From: Spirosoma agri
GTDB taxonomy: Bacteria; Bacteroidota; Bacteroidia; Cytophagales; Spirosomataceae
NCBI RefSeq assembly: GCF_010747415.1
Contig: NZ_JAAGNZ010000001.1
Location: 3,938,760 to 4,002,759 of the forward strand
Direction of reading: 5' to 3'
Length of the DNA stretch: 64,000 nucleotides
The notes under the pieces were generated by a model. The model did not search any database and was not told the origin of the DNA. It saw only the letters and a list, made by a program, of their open reading frames with translations. The first letter of the stretch is position 1, and each line of letters opens with the position of its first letter. Below, in pieces: positions 19,128 to 27,680 of the stretch. The position numbers and the translations under genes are program-made.

Positions 19128-19209
19128 TAGCCTTCGGCTATCCGGACTAAAGTCCGGGTTACGTACGACTTTACGTAGCCCGGACTTCAGTCCGGATAGC
19201 CGAAGGCTA
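19128..19209. repeat. 38-bp-stem hairpin repeat
   Basis: Arms 19128-19165 and 19172-19209 pair with one A-C mismatch and one T-G pair around the loop CGACTT. The arms contain nested short palindromes (GCCTTCGGC, TCCGGAC..GTCCGG). It lies between the kinase and the isomerase in the same direction. No T-tract follows, but such a stem could end transcription or protect the mRNA 3' end. The CCGGACTTCAGTCCGG part has the look of a dispersed palindromic repeat. The rest of the 19068-19347 gap shows nothing else clear. Confidence 0.75.
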
Positions 19210-19347
19210 AGTTACAACGACCACTAACTGGCAGATTTTTTCGGTCAATGTCCGTCCTAACGTTCAGGCTAGCGCAGAGTAAGCGTGATCAAACACAGTA
19301 GTAGTATAGTTGGTCGGCCTTTACCTAGTGTTCTAAAATTAGACGTT

Positions 19348-20211
19348 ATGGTCAAATCTGTTTATCCGGTATACCTGCTCCTGGCGCTATCATTCGCTGG
19401 GTATACAACCTCGGCTCAATCAAAAAAACCGCTCTACACCTTCCCATTAGGTGTCGAATCCTACACGTATCGCGCGTATTTTCCCAAGGATGTAGCCGCC
19501 ACGCTGGACACCATCAAAGCCCTTGGCTTCACGGAGCTGGAAGGGGGCGCTCCTAAAGGCGTAACGACCGAAGAATTCAGAAAGATGCTCGACGAACGGG
19601 GCATCAAGGTTCCGGCCACGGGCGCTGGTTACGAGCAGATTGTAAAAGATCCGGAGAGTGTTATCAAAAATGCCAAAACGCTGGGCGCGTCTTACGTCAT
19701 GGTCGCCTGGATACCGCATGAGAAAAGTAATTTCACCATCGACAATGCGAAGAAAGCCGTCAACGATTTCAACCGGGTCGGCAAGATCCTGAACGATAAC
19801 GGTCTGACGCTCTGTTACCACAACCACGGCTACGAGTTCGGCCCTTACCAGAACGGGACCCTATTCGACTACATCGTTCAGAACACTAATCCAAAGTACG
19901 TCTCCTTCGAAATGGATATTCTGTGGGCTCAACACGGCGGAGCTGATCCGGTTAAGTTGCTCAACAAATATGGTAGCCGCTGGAAGCTGATGCACCTGAA
20001 AGACCTCAAAAAAGGCGTGAAGGGTGATCTGAGCGGTGGCACTGCGCCCGAAAACGATGTGGTGCTGGGAGCAGGTCAGGTTGATATGCCGGGCGTGTTG
20101 AAAGCTGCCAAGAAAGTTGGTATCAAGCATTATTTTATCGAAGACGAAAGCAATCACGAAGATGTGCAGGTGCGCCAGAGCATTGCTTACCTGAAAAATT
20201 TGAAGGACTAA
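19348..20211 (+). CDS. exported sugar isomerase/epimerase (xylose-isomerase-like TIM barrel)
   Basis: The 287-residue protein begins with a signal peptide (MVKSVYPVYLLLALSFAGYT, then SAQS), so it acts in the periplasm. It is followed by an AP-endonuclease-2/xylose-isomerase-like TIM barrel: LGVESYTYRAYFPKD, GFTELEGGAP, LCYHNHGYEF (metal-binding His), VSFEMDILWAQHGG, WKLMHLKDLKKG and HYFIEDES provide the usual metal ligands. It probably epimerises, isomerises or dehydrates a sugar or keto-sugar; the substrate is unknown. The frame is open from a GTG at 19285, but the signal peptide fits the ATG at 19348. A strong hairpin separates it from the kinase, so it may have its own promoter. Confidence 0.85.
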   Translation: MVKSVYPVYLLLALSFAGYTTSAQSKKPLYTFPLGVESYTYRAYFPKDVAATLDTIKALGFTELEGGAPKGVTTEEFRKMLDERGIKVPATGAGYEQIVKDPESVIKNAKTLGASYVMVAWIPHEKSNFTIDNAKKAVNDFNRVGKILNDNGLTLCYHNHGYEFGPYQNGTLFDYIVQNTNPKYVSFEMDILWAQHGGADPVKLLNKYGSRWKLMHLKDLKKGVKGDLSGGTAPENDVVLGAGQVDMPGVLKAAKKVGIKHYFIEDESNHEDVQVRQSIAYLKNLKD

Positions 20212-20238
20212 TCGCACCGCTCATTCATCATTTTTCGG

Positions 20239-20267
20239 CTTCCCGAAGGTTTCTGGCTTTCGGGAAG
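20239..20267 (+). terminator. hairpin after isomerase gene
   Basis: CTTCCCGAA (20239-20247) pairs with TTCGGGAAG (20259-20267), followed by TTGCCTTTT. It is a weak intrinsic terminator or a leader hairpin of the next gene, whose ATG is at 20292. Confidence 0.5.
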
Positions 20268-20291
20268 TTGCCTTTTAGCCCGTTCTGCTCA

Positions 20292-22037
20292 ATGACAAGC
20301 CGTTATGCCAGTTACTTAACCGTCTTTATCAGCCTTTTTATGTCCCCACTCGCGGGGCAGTCCCTAACCGGCAAGGGTGATCGCATTAGTGGGCCGAATT
20401 TTGCCACCCGCAGTCCGGTGCTGGGCAGACAGGGCATGGTGGCCACAAGCCATCCACTTGCTACGCAGATCGGTTTAGACGTGTTGAAACAGGGCGGTAC
20501 GGCCGTTGATGCCGCCATTGCAGCCAATGCCGCGCTTGGCGTTGTCGAACCCAACAACGGGGGGATCGGTGGAGACCTGTTTGCTATCGTTTGGTCGGCA
20601 AAAGACCGGAAGCTATACGGACTTAACGCGAGCGGCCGGTCGCCAAAAGGCTTGTCGTACGAGACGCTCAAGGGTTTGTTGGGCAACCGGGCGCAGATAC
20701 CGCTCTACGGACCGCTATCGGTTTCCGTGCCCGGCACAGTGGATGGCTGGTTCGAACTGCACAAACGGTTTGGCAAAATACCCGTCGCCACGTTACTCGC
20801 GCCAAGCATTCGCTACGCCCGCGAAGGTGTTCCCGTTCCGCAGGTCATCGCCTACTCCTGGCAGGTAGCCGCCCGTCGGTTAGCCGATAACCAGGCCGAC
20901 ATTACCGGATTTGAGTCTTTCCGCCAAACGTTCCTGATCGACGGAAAGGCTCCGGTTGAAGGCCAGCTCTTCCGAAATCCAGACTTGGCCACGACCTACG
21001 AGCGCATTGCCGCCAGCGGACGCGATGGCTTCTATAAAGGTCCGGTAGCCGAAACGATTGACCGCTACGCCCGCCGAACGGGTTCGTACCTGCGTAAAGA
21101 TGATCTGGCGAACCACCGAAGCACCTGGGTTGACCCTGTTTCGGTAAACTACCGGGGTTATGACGTGTATGAGTTACCACCAAACGGCCAGGGAATCGCC
21201 GTATTGCAAATGCTCAACCTGCTGGAAGGATTCGACCTTAAACGTCTGGGACACAACAGCGCCGATTACCTGCACCTGTTGATTGAAGCCAAGAAAGTAG
21301 CGTTTGAAGACCGGGCGCGGTATTATGCCGACCCCGACTTTTCGAAAATACCCGTAGACATCTTGTTAAGCAAAGACTACGCAGCCCGTCGGCGTCAGCT
21401 GATCGACCCGAAAAAGGCGGCCGACCGCATCGACGCCAATGACCCGGCCTTACGCGCTGGCGATACGGTGTATTTGACCGTAGCCGATGAGCAGGGAACC
21501 ATTGTTTCGCTGATTCAAAGCAATATGCTCGAATTTGGCAGCGGTATGGTTCCCGACGGACTGGGGTTCGTCTTGCATAACCGGGGAACCAGCTTTACCA
21601 TGCAACCCGGTCACGCTAACCAATACGCGCCAAACAAACGTCCGTTTAATACCATTATTCCGGGTTTCGTCACCAAAAGCGGGGAGCCGTTCTTGAGTTT
21701 TGGCGTTATGGGTGGAGCCATGCAACCGCAGGGACACCTACAAGTACTCTGCAACATCATCGATTTTGGCATGAACGTGCAGGAGGCCGGAGATGCTGCC
21801 CGATTTAGTCATTCGGGCAGTAGCGAACCGATTGGAACGCTGATGACCGATGGCGGACGACTGGCACTGGAAAGTGGCATTGCCAACGAGGTCCGCGCTG
21901 AGCTCGAACGTCGGGGTCACCGCCTGATAAAAACGGATTTTTTTGGTGGCTATCAGGCTATTCAATGGGATGCCAAAAATCGGATTTACTGGGGTGCCAG
22001 CGAAATGCGTAAAGATGGACAAGCAGCTGGCTTTTAA
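20292..22037 (+). CDS. gamma-glutamyltransferase family protein
   Basis: The 581-residue N-terminal-nucleophile hydrolase is exported by a signal peptide (MTSRYASYLTVFISLFMSPL). Such enzymes transfer or hydrolyse gamma-glutamyl groups, for example of glutathione, in the periplasm. The family N-terminus GMVATSHPLATQIGLDVLKQGGTAVDAAIA and the region EPNNGGIGGDLFAIVW are clear. The self-processing threonine aligns with T392 in GDTVYLTVADEQGTIVSL, where classical enzymes have TTHYS, so this is a divergent (YwrD-like) subgroup. PQGHLQVLCNIIDFG near the end is conserved. An in-frame TTG 24 bases upstream is ignored because the signal starts at ATG 20292. No functional link to the flanking glycan genes is evident. 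Confidence 0.9.
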   Translation: MTSRYASYLTVFISLFMSPLAGQSLTGKGDRISGPNFATRSPVLGRQGMVATSHPLATQIGLDVLKQGGTAVDAAIAANAALGVVEPNNGGIGGDLFAIVWSAKDRKLYGLNASGRSPKGLSYETLKGLLGNRAQIPLYGPLSVSVPGTVDGWFELHKRFGKIPVATLLAPSIRYAREGVPVPQVIAYSWQVAARRLADNQADITGFESFRQTFLIDGKAPVEGQLFRNPDLATTYERIAASGRDGFYKGPVAETIDRYARRTGSYLRKDDLANHRSTWVDPVSVNYRGYDVYELPPNGQGIAVLQMLNLLEGFDLKRLGHNSADYLHLLIEAKKVAFEDRARYYADPDFSKIPVDILLSKDYAARRRQLIDPKKAADRIDANDPALRAGDTVYLTVADEQGTIVSLIQSNMLEFGSGMVPDGLGFVLHNRGTSFTMQPGHANQYAPNKRPFNTIIPGFVTKSGEPFLSFGVMGGAMQPQGHLQVLCNIIDFGMNVQEAGDAARFSHSGSSEPIGTLMTDGGRLALESGIANEVRAELERRGHRLIKTDFFGGYQAIQWDAKNRIYWGASEMRKDGQAAGF

Positions 22038-22250
22038 CGGATATTTCCCCTCTTTTGGCTTAAAGCACCACTTCTTCAGTGACCGGGTTGAGCGCCCTGC
22101 CCGTTCAATGCGTTGTCCGTCAACGAAACGTAGCGAGGAACTACAGTCCGATTGCTTATTAATTTATCAGGACAAATTGAAGCTTTTTGTAGCCAGAATT
22201 GTTGCCAACGATAGGAGTGTGCTTACGCCATCTATTAGCTTACCGTTTTC

Positions 22251-22844
22251 ATGCCTGTTTCCGTCAGTTCCTTACCCGATGATGACCCTATATTGTGGCA
22301 GCAATTTCGGGAAGGCAATACCGTAGCGTTCAGTCAGTTGGCGAAAAAGTATTACCAGACGCTGTTCAACTACGCTACCAAATTCACCAAAGACACGACG
22401 CTGATCGAAGATTCGATTCAGGATGTCTTCCTGAAATTATGGGAACACCGTAGCCAGTTGAGCGATACGCTGTTTGTCAAATTCTATCTGCTTAAAACCC
22501 TTCGTCACCATTTCATCAAACTTCACCAGAAGCACTTGCCCGTAAGCGAAACGCTACACGGATGGCTTGACGTAAGCGACGACACAGATGCAGAGAACCG
22601 GATCATTAATGAAGAAAGTTGGCAGCTGACCACGCAACAGTTAAAGAATCGCGTAGCCGACCTGTCCAAACGCCAGCAGGAAGCTCTTTACCTGCGCTAT
22701 TACGAAAACTTGACCTATGAGCAGATCGCTCAGACAATGGGGATCAATTCGCAGTCCGTTGCTAACCTGCTCCAGAACTCGCTCAAACGGCTTCGGGACC
22801 ACTGGACCTTTTTAGTGTTGATCTATTACACCTTGTTTCTGTGA
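22251..22844 (+). CDS. ECF-type RNA polymerase sigma factor
   Basis: The 197-residue sigma factor has region 2 (WQQFREGNTVAFSQLAKKYYQTLFNYATKF, with DSIQDVFLKLWEHRSQL) and region 4 (LSKRQQEALYLRYYENLTYEQIAQTMGINSQSVANLLQNSLKRLRDHW). It lies 99 bases before a FecR-type anti-sigma gene, then an STN-containing SusC. In this arrangement the receptor signals ligand through its periplasmic STN domain to FecR, freeing the sigma factor to transcribe the SusCD/GH30 genes. The 22038-22250 gap shows no clear promoter motif. Confidence 0.93.
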   Translation: MPVSVSSLPDDDPILWQQFREGNTVAFSQLAKKYYQTLFNYATKFTKDTTLIEDSIQDVFLKLWEHRSQLSDTLFVKFYLLKTLRHHFIKLHQKHLPVSETLHGWLDVSDDTDAENRIINEESWQLTTQQLKNRVADLSKRQQEALYLRYYENLTYEQIAQTMGINSQSVANLLQNSLKRLRDHWTFLVLIYYTLFL

Positions 22845-22943
22845 GGGTTACGCATTAATCGAAAAAATTTCCGCGAAAAATTAAGTATAAGGTCGGCAAA
22901 CGGGGATAATCCATTGTAGCAGGGCAACTAACTGCCTTTTTCA

Positions 22944-24050
22944 ATGAAAGATTATCAATTCTTCGAGTTCGACGATTTTCTGGAGGATGTCGCTTTCCGC
23001 CGTTGGGTCTTTCACCCGTTGCCGCAGGATGATGGCTTCTGGAAGCAATGGCTGGTTGACCATCCCGAAAAAGAAGCAATCGTTGATCGGGCCCGGCAGC
23101 AGCTGCTAACCATCAAAGGCAACTTACCGTTGCTTTCCGAGGATCATATTGATCAGAAAGTAGCGCAGTTGATTCGTCAGGCACAGGCTAGCCAGCCCCT
23201 CGAAGAAAACCAGTCGCCCATTATCCGAAGACTTAGCCACTCCTGGTACTACATGGCCGCTTCGGTAGCCTTGCTGCTGGGTTTGTTCTGGCTCTATCCA
23301 TCGCGGTTGACCCCCGAACCAAGCGGCTACACCCACCTGCTCGAAAAGGCCACGCAACCACTGCTAGAAATTCAGAACGCGGGTCGCTCACCGAAACAAG
23401 TCAGACTGGCCGACGGAAGTGTGGTTGTGCTTTACGCGAATAGCCGATTGAGTTATCCCAAACAGTTTACGGCCTCGAAGCGGGAAGTGTATTTAACGGG
23501 TGAGGCTTTTTTTCAAGTTCAAAAAGATCCCGACAGGCCGTTTCTGGTTTACGCCAATGAGCTGGTTACCAAAGTACTGGGTACGAGTTTTTTCGTAAAA
23601 GCGTATGAGGACGATAAGAATGTGCTGGTTACTGTACGGACCGGGAAGGTCTCGGTTTTTGCCCAGACCGATAAGCAGTCCAGCGTCCAGAAAGTGAGTC
23701 GTGAGCTTGGCGGTATGATTCTAACGCCTAACCAACAGGCAACGTTAATGCGCGACGATAACCGGTTGGTTCGTTCACTGGTCGCGAAACCTCTTCGCGT
23801 TGATAACCAAATCCTTACTAACGCATTTGTCTTTAAACAAACACCCATTGCCGATGTATTTGCGGCACTGGAGCGCGCCTACGGGGTAGACATCGTTTTC
23901 GACGAAGCCCTGATGGCCAACTGCACCCTGACTGCCCGGCTTGATGATGAATCCCTTTATAAAAAACTAGGATGGATCTGCGCCGGAACCGAATCCAGCT
24001 ATGAGGTGGTAGACGGCCAAATCATTATCACGAGCAGAGGATGCCAATAA
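22944..24050 (+). CDS. FecR family anti-sigma factor
   Basis: The 368-residue inner-membrane protein has a cytoplasmic N-terminal sigma-binding part (FEFDDFLEDVAFRRWV), a single membrane helix at residues 101-119 (WYYMAASVALLLGLFWLYP) and a periplasmic FecR domain (VRLADGSVVVLYANSRLSYP, GEAFFQVQKDPDRPFLVYAN, KVLGTSFFVKAY). It ends in a DUF4974 domain (IADVFAALERAYGVDIVFDEALMANCTLTARL). It is predicted to hold the sigma factor 99 bases upstream inactive until the downstream receptor is occupied. The domain set is complete. Confidence 0.95.
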   Translation: MKDYQFFEFDDFLEDVAFRRWVFHPLPQDDGFWKQWLVDHPEKEAIVDRARQQLLTIKGNLPLLSEDHIDQKVAQLIRQAQASQPLEENQSPIIRRLSHSWYYMAASVALLLGLFWLYPSRLTPEPSGYTHLLEKATQPLLEIQNAGRSPKQVRLADGSVVVLYANSRLSYPKQFTASKREVYLTGEAFFQVQKDPDRPFLVYANELVTKVLGTSFFVKAYEDDKNVLVTVRTGKVSVFAQTDKQSSVQKVSRELGGMILTPNQQATLMRDDNRLVRSLVAKPLRVDNQILTNAFVFKQTPIADVFAALERAYGVDIVFDEALMANCTLTARLDDESLYKKLGWICAGTESSYEVVDGQIIITSRGCQ

Positions 24051-24118
24051 TTAATTAATCAATCATCAACTCAACAAACCGCTATGCTGTAAAACGAATC
24101 AACCATTAACACGTGAAA

Positions 24119-24209
24119 AGGCCGCCGGTGTTGCCGCACCGACGACCTGTAGTGCATCCGAACGATGTCGCCAAACATCGGCCTCAAGCGAGGCTAACGG
24201 AGCTTTTTT
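24119..24209 (+). ncRNA. structured leader before STN-type SusC (three hairpins)
   Basis: Three consecutive hairpins precede the SusC ATG: 24119-24130 with 24137-24148 (12 bp with two A-C mismatches), 24163-24168 with 24175-24180 (CGATGT/ACATCG, perfect), and 24181-24185 with 24190-24194 (GCCTC/GAGGC, perfect). A T6 run follows at 24204-24209. The density of structure suggests a 5' leader RNA, perhaps attenuating SusCD relative to the sigma/FecR pair. No known riboswitch class was recognised. Confidence 0.4.
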
Positions 24210-24247
24210 GCCAATTCCCACAGAATTAACAATAAGTGTCAAAAATT

Positions 24248-27200
24248 ATGAAAAACAAACGACAGTTGCGTGAGCAAGTCTCAAAAATCATGCAAATTAG
24301 TCTTCTTCAACTCGTTCTGGCCTTTGTATTCGCGGGCGTTTCGCTGGCGCACGATAGCAAGGGTCAGGAGCTACTTGATCGACGAATCAATCTTAACTGT
24401 ACCAACCAGAGCGTCGAAAGCGTCTTGGAACAAATCGAAAAGACAGCCCAGGTGCGCTTTCTCTACAGTTCTGAACTGATTCGGGCCGACCGCCGGGTCA
24501 GCTTTTCGATCCAAAATCAGCCGCTGGCTACCGTACTGGACAAATTGCTGAAACCGCTTCAGATCAACTACGAGGTTTCGAGCCAGCAGATTATTCTAAA
24601 ACGGGCGACGGCCCCAACCAATTCGGAGGCCAAAAGCCCAAACGTCGAACGGGCCGCCCTCTCCGTATCCGGGAAAGTAACCAGTGATGCGGGTGAAGCG
24701 CTGCCCGGTGTAAGCGTCGTGATTAAAGGAACCACAACCGGAACCGTAACCGACGTGAATGGGAACTTCACCCTGAATGTCCCCGACAATACGGCGGTTC
24801 TCGTGTTCAGCTTTGTTGGTTTCGTCGGGCAGGAAGTGCCGGTTAACAACCAGACCACGTTAAACGTAACGCTGGCTACGGATGTCAAGTCACTTTCGGA
24901 AGTTGTCGTGGTGGGTTATGGAACCCAGCGTCGGCAGGAACTGACAACCGCCGTAACGTCGGTGAATAGCAAAACCATCGAACGTCAGCCCGTGGCAGGT
25001 TTCGACCAGGCGCTTCAGGGTCAGGCTCCGGGGATTCAGGTGACCTCCCCTACCGGTGCGCCGGGTGCGGGTATCAACGTCCGGATTCGCGGGAATAACT
25101 CAGTCAGTCTCACCAACTCGCCCCTGTACGTAATCGACGGTGTACCCGTGCTGCCCACCTACGACCGCGAACTTAGTGTTGGCAATCAGCGCCCCAATCC
25201 GCTCAATACGCTGAACCCCAGCGATATTGAATCGATCGATGTCTTGAAAGATGGAGCGGCTGCGGCTATTTACGGACTGCGGGCCTCCAACGGTGTTGTC
25301 GTGATCACTACCAAACGGGGCAAAACCGGCAAGGCACAGGTCAATTTCAGCGCTTACTACGGCATTCAGCAGCTTCGCAAAAAACTACCGATGCTGAACT
25401 CCCGTCAGTTTGCGGAGTACTACAACGATGCGCAGACAGCCGCCGGGCAGTCTCCTTCGTTCACAAACCTTGATTCGCTGCCATATAACACCGATTGGCA
25501 GGATGCCGTGTATCGGCAGGCGGCCATCCGCAATTACCAGATTAGCCTGAGTGGTGGCACCGACAAAACGAAATATTACGTATCGGGTGGCTATTTCAAG
25601 CAGGATGGTATTGCGCAGAACTCAGGCTTCGACCGGTACAACTTTAAGCTGAATCTGGATCAGCAGATGAGTACCCGCTTCCGGTTAGGAACCAGCCTGA
25701 ACCTGAGCCGGACCAATACAAACGGTAGTGTACGCAGTGAATTGGGGGCTGGAAATTCGGGCACGGTACTGGGCGCGCTGGCGCAGATTCCAACCATTCC
25801 GATTCGTAATGCCGACGGCTCTTACAGCATCAACCCGTTTCAGCAATTCGACAATCCGGTAGGGAACCTGCTGGAAACGCGCAACAATGCCGTTATTTAT
25901 CAGGTCATTGGCAATGCCTATGGTGAACTGGACGTCCTGAAAAATCTGACGTTCAAAAGCTCGTTAGGGCTGGACTTCCGGTCGCAGATCGAAAACGAGT
26001 TTATTTCCCGAAACTATCCGGGTACGCAGAACGCCAGCCCGGCCACACGCGGTAGTGCGCGTACGGGCACCAATCAGCAGCTGATCTGGCTGTGGGAAAA
26101 CACGCTGACCTATGATCCGACCATTGGCGATAAGCACAACCTGACATTGCTGGCCGGCCAATCGGTACAGGCGTCGGATCGGTTCACATCGGGTGCTTCG
26201 GTAACGGGTTTCCCCTCGAACGCGGTGCCTTACCTGTCGGCGGGTACGCAGTTCACGCGGCCATCGAGCTACCAGGATCAATGGGGTTTGTTCAGTCTTT
26301 TTGCGCGGGCGATCTATAACTACGACGAACGCTACCTGGCTACGTTGAGCTTGCGGGCGGATGGGTCAAGCCGGTTTGCCCCAGGCAACCGCTTTGGGTA
26401 TTTCCCGGCCCTGTCGCTGGGCTGGCGCTTGTCGCGTGAGCCGTTCTTCCCGCAGGATAAAGCCATCAACGACCTGAAAATCCGGGCTAGCTTCGGGGCC
26501 AACGGCAACCAGGAAATCGGAGCGTACGATCGGTTCAGCACCTACGGCTCCGGCTTTAACTACGCGGGCACGAGCGGGATTTCGGGCGGGATTGCCCCTG
26601 ACCGCATTGGTAACAACGCCTTGAGCTGGGAAACGACTTACCAATATAACGCCGGTATCGACGCGGGTTTCTTCAAAGATCGGCTGACCGTTACGCTTGA
26701 TGCGTATCTGAAACAAACCAAAAATTTGCTGACCAGCGTACCGCTACCGTTCAACGCCGGGGCACAAAATCCGCAGACCATTCAGAATATCGGTACCGTT
26801 CAGAACAAAGGGTTCGAAATTGGCATCAACAGCACCAACATTCAGGGCGAAGGCAACGGGTTTACCTGGTCGAGCAATCTGAACTTCTCGCTAAACCGCA
26901 ACCAGGTGATTGACATCGGTACGCTCCGCAACGAGCAGGGCCAGGAAGTAGACCGGACCATTATCGGCGATTACACGATCACGCAGAAAGGGGCTCCACT
27001 GGGTGCCTTCTTCGGCTACCGGGTACAGGGGATTTTCCAGACGACCGACGAAATCGCGGGAGCTGCCACGCAGCCCGGTCAGCCCAAGCCGGGTGACATT
27101 CGCTTTGCGGATCTGAACGGCGACGGTCGCATCGATGCCAACGATCGGACCGTCATCGGCAATCCGAACCCGGACTTTATCGCTGGTTTCACGAACAACC

Positions 27201-27670
27201 TCTCGTACAAAGGCTTTGAACTGAGCCTGTTCTTCCAGGGAAGTTTCGGCAACGATATTTACAACCAGAACCGCGTAACCATCGAAGGCATGTCGGACCC
27301 GCTCAACCAGACAACGGCGGTGCTGAATCGCTGGACACCAACAAATACCAATACGACCCTCCCGCGCGCGGTTCGGTACGACCCCAACCAGAATAACCGG
27401 TTCTCGACCCGGTTTGTGGAAGATGGTACGTATGTGCGGTTGAAAAACCTGACGGTGGCTTACAACCTGCCCACCAAGTTCCTGCAACGGGCAAAAATCA
27501 GTGGCGTTCGGGTATACGTGACGGGCCAGAACTTACTCACGTTTACCAATTACAGTGGCTACGATCCTGAAGTTAGCGCCGATCCGTTCTCGTCGGTTGG
27601 CTTCGGTCGGGACTACGGCGTTTATCCGCAGGCGCGCACTTACACGGCTGGTCTTAATGTCACTTTTTAA
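24248..27670 (+). CDS. SusC family TonB receptor with STN signalling domain
   Basis: The 1140-residue outer-membrane transporter has a signal peptide and then an STN (secretin/TonB short N-terminal) domain (INLNCTNQSVESVLEQIEK, VRFLYSSELI, PLATVLDKLLKPLQINYEVSSQQIIL; about residues 45-120). This is the part that contacts FecR. A carboxypeptidase-D-like domain (VSGKVTSDAGEALPGVSVVI), TonB box/plug (LSEVVVVGYGTQ, SPLYVIDGVPVLP, GLRASNGVVVITTKRG) and a barrel ending AGLNVTF follow. It acts both as importer and signal receptor for the upstream sigma/FecR pair. ATG 24248 is preferred to an in-frame GTG at 24236. Confidence 0.95.
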   Translation: MKNKRQLREQVSKIMQISLLQLVLAFVFAGVSLAHDSKGQELLDRRINLNCTNQSVESVLEQIEKTAQVRFLYSSELIRADRRVSFSIQNQPLATVLDKLLKPLQINYEVSSQQIILKRATAPTNSEAKSPNVERAALSVSGKVTSDAGEALPGVSVVIKGTTTGTVTDVNGNFTLNVPDNTAVLVFSFVGFVGQEVPVNNQTTLNVTLATDVKSLSEVVVVGYGTQRRQELTTAVTSVNSKTIERQPVAGFDQALQGQAPGIQVTSPTGAPGAGINVRIRGNNSVSLTNSPLYVIDGVPVLPTYDRELSVGNQRPNPLNTLNPSDIESIDVLKDGAAAAIYGLRASNGVVVITTKRGKTGKAQVNFSAYYGIQQLRKKLPMLNSRQFAEYYNDAQTAAGQSPSFTNLDSLPYNTDWQDAVYRQAAIRNYQISLSGGTDKTKYYVSGGYFKQDGIAQNSGFDRYNFKLNLDQQMSTRFRLGTSLNLSRTNTNGSVRSELGAGNSGTVLGALAQIPTIPIRNADGSYSINPFQQFDNPVGNLLETRNNAVIYQVIGNAYGELDVLKNLTFKSSLGLDFRSQIENEFISRNYPGTQNASPATRGSARTGTNQQLIWLWENTLTYDPTIGDKHNLTLLAGQSVQASDRFTSGASVTGFPSNAVPYLSAGTQFTRPSSYQDQWGLFSLFARAIYNYDERYLATLSLRADGSSRFAPGNRFGYFPALSLGWRLSREPFFPQDKAINDLKIRASFGANGNQEIGAYDRFSTYGSGFNYAGTSGISGGIAPDRIGNNALSWETTYQYNAGIDAGFFKDRLTVTLDAYLKQTKNLLTSVPLPFNAGAQNPQTIQNIGTVQNKGFEIGINSTNIQGEGNGFTWSSNLNFSLNRNQVIDIGTLRNEQGQEVDRTIIGDYTITQKGAPLGAFFGYRVQGIFQTTDEIAGAATQPGQPKPGDIRFADLNGDGRIDANDRTVIGNPNPDFIAGFTNNLSYKGFELSLFFQGSFGNDIYNQNRVTIEGMSDPLNQTTAVLNRWTPTNTNTTLPRAVRYDPNQNNRFSTRFVEDGTYVRLKNLTVAYNLPTKFLQRAKISGVRVYVTGQNLLTFTNYSGYDPEVSADPFSSVGFGRDYGVYPQARTYTAGLNVTF

Positions 27671-27680
27671 CTGAAGATTC

